Assembly (NCBI GenBank): GCA_963383645.1
Contig: OY726561.1
Span: 27,260,826-27,324,825 of the forward strand
Source of the DNA: Muscardinus avellanarius
Lineage: Eukaryota; Chordata; Mammalia; Rodentia; Gliridae
Length of the DNA stretch: 64,000 nt
Direction: 5' to 3'
Below are positions 12,600 to 22,367 of the stretch, piece after piece; position 1 is the stretch's first letter, and the number at the start of each line of letters is the position of its first letter. Position numbers and translations under genes: made by a program. The notes beneath the pieces were generated by a model, which saw nothing but the letters and a program-made list of their open reading frames with translations, ran no database searches and was not told where the DNA came from.

Positions 12600-13420
12600 A
12601 AATTGTTCTATACAACAAACACCGAAATGACAATTTGATAAACTAGAGAAAAATATTGCCACTCATGTTTCAGTAGAGGTCTATTTTCCTTACTTTATAA
12701 ATAGCTGAAACAAAACAGTAGGCAAATAGGGAAAGGAGACTGCCAACAATTCACAGGAAAAGGACAGTGTTAAATATCTGAAAAGATGCACCACCTCACT
12801 CAAAACAGGAAAAACTTCCAACTAAAAGCTCAATGAACAGGAAGATCGCGCTGGTTCGAAGCCAGCCTTGCTGGCTTAAGAGACCCTGTTTCCAAATAAA
12901 AATATAAAATAGATCTGGGAGGGTAGCCTGGAGGTAGAAGGGCTTCCAGGAACCCCAGTACCACCAAAAAAAATTCAATGAAATATTTTTCAACTGTCAT
13001 ATTATGATGGTTAAAAATGTATAAAATATATTGATAGAAAAGATAATGGGAAACTGGCTTTTTCAAACATACTTAATGGGTGTGTAAATTAGGGCACAGC
13101 CTGTGGAGACCAATTTTTTTATTATCTACCAAAACTTTAAAAAGCAAATTATTTTTGACCTAGCAATCTCACTACTAAGAAATGATGCTACAAATAACTT
13201 GATATATAAAAGATGACACAGGTAAGTTATTTGTAGCAGCCTTGTTTGCAATAATAGAAGACTAGAAAGACCAGAATGGATTTAAATGTTCAAGACGTGC
13301 ATTAAATAAATTATTGAACAACCATTCAAACTATTATGTAGTCATGTTTTTAAAAAGGAAAATTTGTATGTACCAACAAGAAAATCTTTAAAAATATTTT
13401 CTTAAGCAGAAAAAAAGGCG
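12600..13420 (+). mobile_element. Old L1 3' region, sense
   Basis: Diverged L1 ORF2-end and 3' UTR sequence (ATATCTGAAAAGATGCACCA, then CCTAGCAATCTCACTACTAA). It is split by a SINE at 12838-12970. It continues at 13628-13690 and appears to finish at 19545-19735 (AAAGTGTCTCTAGAAAGATA and an AGAGAGGGGTACTGAGGAC-type tail), on the far side of the nested insertions. Confidence 0.7.
12838..12970 (+). mobile_element. B1-dID SINE, 5'-truncated
   Basis: Begins at CAGGAAGATCGCGCTGG; flanked by TCAATGAA at both ends (target-site duplication). Inserted in the old L1. Confidence 0.87.
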
Positions 13421-13427
13421 TGTGTGT

Positions 13428-13627
13428 TTATGTATGTGGTACTGGAGATTGAATTCTGGAACATTCTACCTTTACAGGCCTAGCCTTATTTAATTTTTTA
13501 TTTTGAAACGGGGTCTAAGTTGCAGAGAACCTTACTAACCTTGCTGAGGCTTGTCTTTTACCTGTGATCCTCCTTTCTCAGCATCCAGAGTACTGGGATT
13601 ACAGGCATGTGCCACCATGCCCAGCTA
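13428..13627 (-). mobile_element. B1-dID SINE, antisense
   Basis: TATGTGGTACTGGAGATTG through GCCACCATGCCCAGCT; interrupts the old L1 3' end. Confidence 0.85.
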
Positions 13628-13689
13628 AAATATAATGTTATAAAACAGTGTACATCATGTATATAATGTCTTACCATTTGTATATCCTT

Positions 13690-13770
13690 TTCTTGTATGT
13701 GATACTGTGTACGGAACCTTGGGGCATTCTACCTCCTAGCCAAACCCCCAGCCCTATTTTTTTATTCTTT
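13690..13770 (-). mobile_element. B1-dID SINE, split: ID-side half
   Basis: Antisense ID half ending at the linker (GCCCTA, T-rich, TATTCTTT). Its B1 half resumes at 19408 after the 5.6-kb nested insertion. Confidence 0.85.
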
Positions 13771-14134
13771 TTTTTTTGAGATTTGAAGTGATCCTTTTAT
13801 TTATTTATTTTTTATTGGTGCACTGTATTCATACATCATAGTGGGATACAAACTTTTGTAGACATACATGCACACATCGCCCAGTCAGCCCCCACCCGAT
13901 CCCCACCCCATTCTCTCCCCATTCCTCCCTCCCATGCTTGGCTTAGTGGTTGACATCTAGTATTATAGCAATTTATCAAAAATTAAAAATGATAATCTCA
14001 CATAACAGTTTCATTTGTCTGATACCAAGCTTTTGATGACTTAAAGATAACATTTCAATATTTCTTTTTACTTTCTTTCTTACCAGAGAATATTTTTTCT
14101 ATTTTTTTAGGTGAAACTATCATATATTTATATA

Positions 14135-14850
14135 TTTATTTTTCAGAAAAAAATCTATCCTAATATGGAATATGGACTCTAGAAACCCAAAACGATCTTG
14201 AAAAAGAACAAAGCTAGAAGATATATATTTTCTGATTTCAAACCATATAAAGCTACAATAATTGAAACAGTGCAGTACTATTCTAAAGGCAGATATATAA
14301 ACCATTGGAGTTAAATAAAAGCCTAGAGCTAAATTCTTCTCTATATTGTCAAGTTATTTTTGACAAGGTTTCCACGAACATTTGGTGGTGTAAATAATAA
14401 TCTTTTAACTAAATATTGTTGAAAAATAATAATTACATGGAAAAGAATAAAATTGGACCCTTACCTAATCCCATATACAAATATTAACTCAAAATAGGTA
14501 AAAGACCTAAATATAAATCTTAAGACTATAAACTTTTAGGAGAAAATCTGGGTCATAAAACCTCACAACATTGAAATTGGCAGTGATTTCTTGGTTATGA
14601 TTTCAATGGCACAGGCAACAGAAGAGTATACAAACTCCCTAAAAAATAAAAAAAAATTGTATATCCAAAGACAATGTAAACAGAGTTAAAAGTTACTAAT
14701 AGAATGGGATAAAATACTTCCAAATGCTATATCTGAAGGTATATTATTATTCCAAATAGAAATCCTAAAAATTAACAACAATAAAAGCAAACAATACAAT
14801 TTAGAGATAGGTAAAAGACTAACATAAATAATGAATCTCCACAGATAACC
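14135..14850 (+). mobile_element. Old L1 ORF2 fragment, sense
   Basis: The sequence reads like the C-terminal part of L1 ORF2 nucleotides (GATCTTGAAAAAGAACAAAG, then a GGACCCTTACCTAATCCCAT block and a CACAGGCAACAGAAG block). It is much more diverged than the adjoining ORF1. Its orientation is opposite to the surrounding antisense L1. Confidence 0.7.
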
Positions 14851-14854
14851 AATC

Positions 14855-15772
14855 TTAGTTGTCTGTTGGATGGAAAATCTTGTTTCTCTGGTTCTGGTGT
14901 GTGTTACCTATTTCTTCTTTGTAGTTAATCTCTTTGAGTATTTTCTCTAGTGCTGGTTTTGAAGACATAAATTCCTTCAGTTTCTGTTTGTCATGGAAGC
15001 TTCTTATTTCTCCATCTAATTTGATAGAAAGTTTTGCTGGGTAGGAAATTTTTGGCTGGAAGTTGTTTTCTTTCAGAGTTTGGAATATGTTACTCCAAGC
15101 CCTTCTGGCTCTCATGACTTGGTTTGGGAAGTCTGGAGTGATTCTAATTGGTTTGCCTCTGAATGTCACTTGGCCCTTTGTTTTTGTTGCCTTTAAGATT
15201 CTCTGCTTGGCTTCCACATTGGTCATTTTGACAATTATGTGGCGTGGGGATCCTCTTCTCCTATCCTGTCTAAAGGGAGTTCTATAAGTTTCCTGGACCT
15301 GTGTATCAACCTCTTGCTCTATGTTTGGAAAATTTTCTGCTATTACTTCCTTGAAGAGATTGTTGATCCCTTTAGTTTCACTTTCTTTTCCCTACTCTAT
15401 TCCAATTATTCTTAGGTTAGCTCTCTTAAAATAGGCCCATATTTCTTCAATATCAGATTCCTGCTGTCGGATATTTTTTTCTAGATTAGAAACTATGCAT
15501 TTATTTTTGGAATGATCATCTTCTAAGAGTGAGATTCTGTTCTCCATGTGGTCTAATCGGTTGTTTGTGCTTTGAATTGAGGCCTTTACTTCATTAATTG
15601 CATCCTTTATCTCTTTTTGGCTCTCTCTGAGTTCTTTTCGAAGCACCTCTATTATTTCTACAGTTATTTTCCTGATTTGATCTTCTAGAAATCTCTGATT
15701 TTCTGTTTTATCAGGTTCTGATGTTGTGGGGTTGTGGGCATTCATTGCTCCAGTATTATTCCTCTTTCCCAT
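14855..15772 (-). pseudogene. L1 ORF1 (RNA-binding protein), one premature stop
   Basis: ORF1p is the L1 RNA chaperone that coats L1 RNA as a trimer. The frame from 15772 to 14855 is 305 codons plus terminator, in the family's usual size range. It starts MGKRNN. A coiled-coil heptad segment lies at about residues 20-115 (DHMENRISLLEDD is visible), followed by the RRM-like and C-terminal domains (RARRAWSNIFQTLKE near residues 215-235). The only break I see is an in-frame TAG at 15392-15394, codon 127; both halves are in the same frame. Little decay suggests a young insertion. Confidence 0.85.
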
Positions 15773-15774
15773 GA

Positions 15775-16551
15775 TTTAGAAAGTTTGTGCCTTCTCTGGG
15801 TTCTTCCCTTGGGTCACTATGACTTCACTTAAGGTATTCTGGATCTCGAGTCAGTAGTATCTCAGACCCCACTACTCCTTTACTGGGTTGTATCACAGAG
15901 TCTCCGACCCAGAGAGTCGATAGAGGCTGCTTTAGACTGTGGGGGGTGCCAGGTTGCACGTTCTCCTATGGTGTGATATCTCTGCCACCACCCCTCCCCG
16001 ACTGGGTCAAGTCCCAGGGAGTACAGTACTGGGATTTCTCCTCTGTGGCCCACAATTTGACTCACTGATTTTGAGTATGCAGATGTAGCTGTACTGGACT
16101 CAGTGAATTCGCTGCTGCTGCCGCCGGTGGCAATATGGCGCCGCTGCTATGCCCTCGGCCGTGAGGCTGGCGTATTTCTTCTTGGTTTTGAGTTCCACTC
16201 TGAATTCCTGCAGCGTGTGCTGAGCTCAGCCACTGGGAGCTTTAGATGTTCCCTGCGCCGAGAAATCCCGCCTGGCTGTTCTGCAGCGGCTCACCTCGGC
16301 TTGCTGTAGCCGTCCGGTGAACTCGCCGCTGCCGCCGGCAGTATGGCGCTGCTGCCGCGTCCTTGGGCCTGAGGCCGGTGTATCTCCTCTATGGCTCTGA
16401 GCTCTGTTCTCAGTCTGCTTTCTCTCTGGAGCCTGGTGATTTTTTTGTTTCTCTGGTGATGGTGTTTTCTGGCTATGAAAGGCACTGATTTTGTGGTAAT
16501 GGAGATTGGTTGTTAGCGGGGCTCTTAAGCCCCGCTTTTCTCGGTCGCCAT
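15775..16551 (-). promoter_or_regulatory. L1 5' UTR with tandem monomer-like repeats
   Basis: This is the antisense-oriented L1 promoter region. Two related blocks, both opening GTGAA-TCGC-GCTGC and containing TATGGCG, start at 16103 and 16317, a period of about 214 bp with similarity over roughly 110 bp. L1 5' UTRs of mouse and rat are also built of tandem monomers. A 9-bp-arm hairpin (AGCGGGGCT/AGCCCCGCT) lies at 16515-16536 near the 5' end. Confidence 0.7.
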
Positions 16552-16567
16552 CCTATTCTTTATTTTA

Positions 16568-16789
16568 TTTTATTTTTTTTTTTTAATTTTGGTACGACTT
16601 TATTATTTATTTAGGGTTTAACATAATAAACATTACTTATGGTAAAAAACAATTTTGAATTTTTAATTCCCTTTGAGTTTCTAAACTTCCCTATATCATA
16701 TAAAAATAAAACTTTTAGTACTTATATTTTGCATGCAAAGTATAAAATGCATTCCCTGATTATTATTTAAGAACTTCTTTTTTTAATTA
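16568..16789 (-). other. Extra 3' segment with poly(A) signal (possible 3' transduction)
   Basis: On the minus strand this follows an L1-like 3' UTR and A-rich stretch. It ends with overlapping AATAAA motifs about 15 bases before a 12-base A run and (AAAAT) repeats. The arrangement fits read-through past a weak internal polyadenylation site into flanking DNA at a source locus. It could also be a normal 3' module of the family. Confidence 0.5.
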
Positions 16790-16935
16790 ATTTATTTTTT
16801 AAATTGGTGCATTGTAGTCATATATCAATCACATTGGAGTACAAGACTTGAGAGGATATACAAGCACACATCATCCAATTAGCCCTCCTCCAGCCCCCAT
16901 CCCATTCCCTCACCCTCCCTCCATCCCACACTTCT
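16790..16935 (-). mobile_element. L1 3' UTR-like segment inside the VNTR element
   Basis: It is clearly alike in order and wording to 13780-13945: a GGGATGGGGGCTGG-type G-rich block, a GATGTGTGC block, a CTACAATGCACCAAT-type block, then an A/T-rich tail. A weaker match is the 3' end of the L1 at 42240-42356. This ties the VNTR element to L1. Confidence 0.65.
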
Positions 16936-17164
16936 TTGGTGATTTACTTTATACATTTGTTTATGTACCTCCTGCGTGTTAAAGAGGCTCCGTCCTCCAG
17001 TATTACATACCCTCTGATTGGTCACATTAGTTGCTTCACTATAGGGCCCTTTCTATAGCTCAACCTCTTCCTGTTGCCCTTTTCCTCCTAGTTATTGCTG
17101 ATTAAGAGAAGCGTCTGATTTATATTTTCTGCGATATTTCTCTGTGCATGCTGCGTTGCAAGTA

Positions 17165-19405
17165 CCAATCCCACTCTTCATGGTCCCAGTAGTGGCCTGG
17201 CTATTCAGTGGACTGATCCAGACCTCGCTGGCTCAAGCAGCGGCCTTGCCTCATGGGAGGCCCCAGTTCTGGTCTCGCTGGCCCCTGAACCGGTCTAACC
17301 CCTAAGCTGGCTTTGGTCCTGACCTTGGAGGCCGCAGGAGTGAACTTGCCTCACGCCAGGCTCCGATGCTGGCCATTGGCCCCTGCACCGGTCTAACCCC
17401 TTGGCAGGATTCCAATCCCAGCCTCGGAGGCCCCAGCACCGGCCTAGCCTCATGGCAGGCTCCAATGCCGGCCTCGTTGGCCCCAGCACCAGCCTAACCC
17501 CTCGGCAGGCTCCGATCCCGGCCTCGGAGGCCCCAGCACTGGCCATGCCTCAAGGCAGGCTCCGATGCCGGCCTCACTGGCCCCAGCACCGGCCTAACCC
17601 CTCGGCAGGCTCTTATCCTGGCCTCAGAGGCCCCAGTACCGGCCTTGCCTCAAGGCAGGCTCCTATGCCGGCCTCGCTGGCCCCAGCACTGGCCTAACCC
17701 CTTGGCAGCCTCCGATCACGGATTTGGAGGCCCCAGTACCAGCCTTGCCTCAAGGCAGGCTCTGATGCTGGCCTCACTGGCCCCAGCACCAGCCTAACCC
17801 CTCGGCAGGCTCCGATCCCGGCCTTGGAGGCCCCAACACTGGTAATGCCTCACAGCAGGCTCCGATGCCGGCCTCACTGGCCCCAGCACCGGCCTAACCC
17901 CTCAACAGGCTCTTATCCTGGCCTCGGAGGCCCCAGTACCGGCCTTGCCTCAAGGCAGGCTCCAATGCCGGCCTCACTGGCCCCAGCACCGGCCTAACCC
18001 CTCAGCAGGCTCCGATCCCGGCCTCGGAGGCCCCAGCACTGGTTATGCCTCAAGGCAGGCTCCGATGCCGGCCTCGCTGGCCCCAGCACCGGCCTAACCC
18101 CTCGGCAGGCTCTTATCCTGGCCTCGGAGGCCCCAGTACCGGCCTTGCCTCACGGCAGGCTCTGATGCCGGCCTCGCTGGCCCCAGCACCGGCCTAACCC
18201 CTTGGCAGGCTCCGATCCCGGCCTCGGAGGCCCAAGCACTGGTCATGCCTCACGGCAGGCTCTGCTGCCGACCTCGTTGGCCCCAGCACTGGCCTAACCC
18301 CTCGGCAGGCTCTTATCCTGGCCTCGGAGGCCCCAGTACCGGCCTTGCCTCACGGCAGGCTCCGATGCCGACCTCGCTGGCCCCAGCACCAGCCTAACCC
18401 CTCGGCAGGCTCTTATCCTGGCCTCAGAGGCCCCAGTACCGGCCTTGCCTCAAGGCAGGCTCCGATGCCGGCCTCGCTGGCCCCAGCACCGGCCTAACCC
18501 CTTGGCAGGCTCCGATCCCGGATTTGGAGGCCCCAGCACTGGTCATGCATCAAGGCAGGCTCCGATGCCGGCCTCGCTGGCCCCAGCACCGGCCTAACCC
18601 CTTGGCAGGGTCCGATCCCGGATTTGGAGGCCCCAGCACTGGTCATGCATCAAGGCAGGCTCCGATGCCGGCCTCGCTGGCCCCAGCACCGGCCTAACCC
18701 CTTGGCAGGGTCCGATCCCGGATTTGGAGGCCCCAGCACTGGTCATGCATCAAGGCAGGCTCCGATGCCGGCCTCGCTGGCCCCAGCACCGGCCTAACCC
18801 CTCAGCAGGCTCTTATCCTGGCCTCGGAGGCCCCAGTACCGGCCTTGCCTCAAGGCAGGCTCCGATGCCGTCCTTGCTGGCCCCAGCACCGTCCTAAGCC
18901 CTCGGCAGGCTCTTGTCCTGGCCTCGGAGGCCCCAGTACCGGCCTTGCCTCACGGCAGGCTCCGATGCCGGCCTCGCTGGCCCCAGCACCGGCCTAACCC
19001 CTCGGCAGGCTCCGATCCCGGCCTCGGAGGCCGCAGCGCTGGTCATGCCTCAAGGCAGGCTCCGATGCCGGCCTCGCTGGCCCCAGCACCGGCCTAACCC
19101 CTCGGCAGGCTCTTATCCTGGCCTCGGAGGCCCCAGTACCGGCCTTGCCTCAAGGCAGGCTCCGATGCCGGACTCACTGGCCCCAGCACCGGCCTAACCC
19201 CTCAGCAGGCTCTGATCCTGGCCTCGGAGGCCCCAGCATTGGTCATGCCTCAAGGCAGGCTCCGATGCCGGCCTCGCTGGCCCCAGCACCGGCCTAACCC
19301 CTCGGCAGGCTCTTATCCTGGCCTCGGAGGCCCCAGTACCGGCCTTGCCTCAAGGCAGGCTCCGATGCCGGCCTCACTGGCCCCAGCACCGGCCTAACCC
19401 CTCGG
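17165..19405 (-). repeat. GC-rich VNTR, 50/100/200-bp nested periods, about 22 units
   Basis: A strict 100-bp period holds from about 17420 to 19405. Each 100-bp unit is two related 50-bp halves, one with GGCCTCGGAGGCC and one with GGCCTCGCTGGCC. Two unit types, marked TCCGATCCCG and TCTTATCCTG, mostly alternate, which gives a 200-bp higher-order period. Three consecutive units from 18521 to about 18807 are identical and carry GGATTTGG, a sign of recent local expansion. Units before 17420 are diverged edge copies. The array is CpG-rich. Because 100 is not a multiple of three, open frames across it are not meaningful. Confidence 0.95.
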
Positions 19406-19407
19406 CC

Positions 19408-19543
19408 TATTCTTTATTTTAAAATAGGATCTCACTAAGTTGTGGAAGGCCTCACTAAGTAGCTGAGGCTGGTCGCGAACCTGGATTATCCTGTCTCAGC
19501 CTCCCAAGTACTGGGATTACAAGCATGTGCCATCATACCCAGC
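19408..19543 (-). mobile_element. B1-dID SINE, split: B1-side half
   Basis: Antisense B1 half (linker, GGATCTCACTAAG, CCTCCCAAGTACTGGGATTA), the partner of 13690-13770. The join is marked by the duplicated target TATTCTTTATTTTA. Confidence 0.85.
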
Positions 19544-19544
19544 T

Positions 19545-19735
19545 TTCCATTTATATATCTTTAAGAAAAATTATATATAATATGCAAAAATATGGATATT
19601 ATCATATTTGCATAAAGTGTCTCTAGAAAGATAATCCAAAAATTATGGATAATAATTCCTTCCAGAGAGGGGTACTGAGGACTAGAAGACATGGAGCAAA
19701 AACAATTTCATTTTATATTCTTTCTTTCAAGGAAG
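19545..19735 (+). mobile_element. Old L1 3' end, continuation
   Basis: Matches the final part of ancient L1 3' UTRs and continues the element interrupted after 13690. Distance from its other part is due to later insertions. Confidence 0.55.
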
Positions 19736-19739
19736 TATT

Positions 19740-20668
19740 TGTCATTAGTGCTCAAAGACAGTAGAAATGACCACACTGGTCACGTAGCATTGTTGTATTT
19801 GTGCACTACACAACTTTAAAGAAGAGGACTTTAGATATAATTGAGAGCCAAGGTTTAACAATGACAATGATGGTCTCATTGACTATTACCTCCTGGGCCA
19901 GAGATAGAGATAAGAATGGCCAACTTCTTTCGAGAAAACTACCAAAGGAGTGGTGACGTCAAAGAAAAGTCAAGTTCCCACTATGTAGAGAATATAGGGA
20001 GTTCTTTGATCAAATTAAGGATATTGTAGAGAATAAAATAAAATTTCCACTGAGTGGTAGAAAGGGTTTTGAGAGAGGTCAGCAGTGGGAAGCAATGAGA
20101 AGATGACTCAGAGAAAGAAATCATAGAACAGGATGCAGGAAAGAAAATAAAAAGGAAGTGAGGTGCCAGAAGAGCCTGCATTCCAGGCATGTGGTGACAG
20201 CTATGAGAGGTACTAGGCACCTAACAGCTAACAAGGGTCTGTAGTTTTTTCAGTGTCCGCTTAGGCTCAGGTTCCAATCGGTGACTTGGTCTGTTGTGCC
20301 ATGGTGGCACTGCCTAGAATCCATGTGCTCTGACAGTTCTGTGGCATGTGTTTGACTCTTTATACAATGTCTCTAATAGAAAGGTAAAAAATGTGTTTTG
20401 AACAGCCACAAAATTCCACCTACATGGAGGGCTTCTTCACCCACCCTGTCATCTTCCTGCCTCCATCTGAATTTTCTAGATATACCTCAGTATACCAGGG
20501 TACAGAGTGCAACCAGCTGTGACCTAACATCTTATTAGAAATACAGACTCTCAGGCCCTCTCGGGCTTGCGATATTAATTTGGTTTGTATTTTAATAATG
20601 TGATCAGGTGATTCCTATGCATGTAAAGTTTGAGAAACATCACTAGGTCGTTTTCTCTAACCCATCTT
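19740..20668. other. Noncoding stretch, no gene seen
   Basis: AT-rich, no convincing ORF, promoter or clear repeat. Confidence 0.5.
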
Positions 20669-20670
20669 CA

Positions 20671-20805
20671 CCTTTTTTTTGGGGGGTAGGGGTGGAAACA
20701 GGGTCTCACTAAATTGCCCAGGCTGGCCTCACTTGGGATCCTCTTACCTGGGAATCTCCAGCAGCTGGGATTACAAGAAGGTAACACCAACACCAGGCCT
20801 GGCTG
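20671..20805 (-). mobile_element. B1-like monomer, antisense
   Basis: Only the 7SL-like half: AACAGGGTCTCACTAAATTG, CCCAGGCTGGCCTCACTT, CAGCTGGGATTACAAG. Confidence 0.75.
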
Positions 20806-21182
20806 CTAGGAGTTTTTAATGAACAATGTATCACATTGAAAGGAAGTCTTAATCTTTTCTAAAAATTATTCTCTCTTCCCTATCTCATTGAGGATCACTC
20901 TCCCAGGAACACTAGGTTATAATGTTTTAACCTCAATTATTTTTTTCTCTGTCACTGATTTTCACATGATTAAGCATATAATCTTGATTGGCTTTACTTG
21001 TAAATGTCTTTTGAATTTCTATTACTTAACAAACATAAATGGACAGATAGGCAGATCAGATAGATGATAAACATGAACAGAAATATATAACATCTAGATA
21101 TACATATATAATCACTTATGAGATATAAGCCAGGTATGCTACAACCTTTACAAATGCAATCTCATTCAAACTTGCCTTTGGA

Positions 21183-21262
21183 GGCTGCGGATATAGCTCA
21201 GTAGTGGAGTGGCTGCCCAGCATGCATTGAACCGTGAGTTTGATCCCCAGTGTAGGAAGGAA
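21183..21262 (+). mobile_element. ID monomer SINE
   Basis: GGATATAGCTCAGTAGTGGA, GCCCAGCATGCATTGAA, GAGTTTGATCCCC with a GGAAGGAA-rich tail. Confidence 0.8.
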
Positions 21263-21939
21263 GGAATGGAGGAAGAAAAGCAAGAAAGAAAACTTGCCTT
21301 GATTATACAACAGTGTCTTACATTCATATCCTCTTTTGAGACTTCAGTCACTTTTTACCTGGCTCTCTGACATTTCCCAACTGCTCTGGCTGGGCTGCCT
21401 GGTTACTTTTACATTCTTGCTAAGAAGCATGAAGAACACCCTATGATCAAAATCTTGACTAACATTTATACAATGTTACGTAGTTTACAAAGTACTTTCA
21501 CATAGATAATCTTAGTTAAAAATAACAACAAAACTATGAACATGATGCCATTTGTTATGCTATTTGTTTGATACCATTAGCTGACTCTTTATACTTCTTT
21601 TAGCTTCATCTTCCTAAAGCAGTCTCTTTTTCACAAGAACAAAAAAATTTAATGTCTTCTAATTACCTACAGAATGATGCAACCTGCCTTTCTAGTTTTA
21701 ACTCCTCCACATCCTATTCTACAATTACTCATCATCCCCAGAATGTACCAGTGCTTTCCCAATCTGCTTTTGTTCACACTGTTCCCACCACCCACAGAAT
21801 CCTTCTTCCAATCATTATCCAATGAAGTTGTACCTGCCACTCAAGGCCTTGCTCAAACGGCCTTGCCTCCATGAAGTCCCTTCCTGACCAGCTATGACAG
21901 ATCCAATGAATGTAGCTTTTCTCCCTTATAAGAAAGAAT

Positions 21940-22095
21940 ATTGCTCCTGGAGTCTAAATGCCAGAGTTTCAACCTTGGCTGTGCCATTTATGAACCTTGA
22001 ACTTCAGTTCCTATCAGTAAAATGTGGATGATAATAGTACTAGCTCATCAGCTTATGATAAAATGTCAAACAACAGTAGCAGAAGATATATAGTA
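21940..22095 (+). mobile_element. MIR SINE
   Basis: GAGTTTCAACCTTGGCTGTG, CCATTTATGAACCTTGAACT and AAAATGTGGATGATAATAGT match the sense MIR core. Confidence 0.75.
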
Positions 22096-22367
22096 GTGAC
22101 CAAAATGGTGAGGTTTCTGCAGCTTTGCAGCTTCATTTCAGAGGGAGAAATGAATAATAGCTGAGTAAATGTAAATGCTGACATATAATGTCTTAGCTCA
22201 TCCCCTATTTAAAGGTCCTCTGAGAAGTTAAGGATGAGCAGGGTCTGGTCCATTCAATCCACTGGAGGAATTGTGTTGTAGGCGGAGCAAAAATCATTTA
22301 AAAAGACTGGGAGAATAAAAGAAGCAAATGTGTTTGAAGTACTGTCATGTAAGAAACACAATAGGAG

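Larger units (their letters stand above)
13771..16551 (-). mobile_element. Antisense L1 insertion, rearranged inside
   Basis: On the minus strand it starts at a canonical-looking L1 5' end (GGATGGCGACCGAG, 16551 leftwards), with a YY1-like ATGGCG core. It runs through a 5' UTR (to about 15775) and ORF1 (15772-14855), and finishes with an L1 3' UTR (about 13945-13780) and poly(A) read as poly(T) at 13770-13777. Almost all of ORF2 is missing. In its place, 14135-14850 is a more diverged L1 ORF2 fragment in the opposite orientation. It split a SINE, with TATTCTTT repeated at 13763 and after 16553. Confidence 0.72.
16552..19421 (-). mobile_element. VNTR-bearing composite retrotransposon (SVA-like layout)
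   Basis: Read on the minus strand, the insertion starts within a GC-rich tandem array (19405 down to about 17165). About 230 bp of unassigned sequence follows, with a CCAAT motif near 17020. Next comes an L1-like 3' UTR (about 16930-16790), then some 220 bp of extra sequence. AATAAA signals and a poly(A) run follow at about 16569-16584. A perfect 16-bp direct repeat, CCTATTCTTTATTTTA, bounds it at 16552-16567 and 19406-19421. Target duplication plus poly(A) shows L1-type target-primed insertion. No ORF of a reverse transcriptase is present, so it is non-autonomous. It could instead be an L1 whose 5' UTR is this VNTR and whose ORFs were deleted. I do not recognise the family. Confidence 0.75.

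Noticed and set aside
17401..19197. Proline/alanine-rich open frames across the VNTR on both strands
   Set aside because: A 100-bp unit shifts frame every copy; the frames exist because the GC-rich unit lacks stops. No start context, domain or splice signal supports coding.
17165..19405. CRISPR-like array
   Set aside because: The repeats are contiguous and diverge gradually, with no unique spacers, in a mammalian genome; it is a VNTR.
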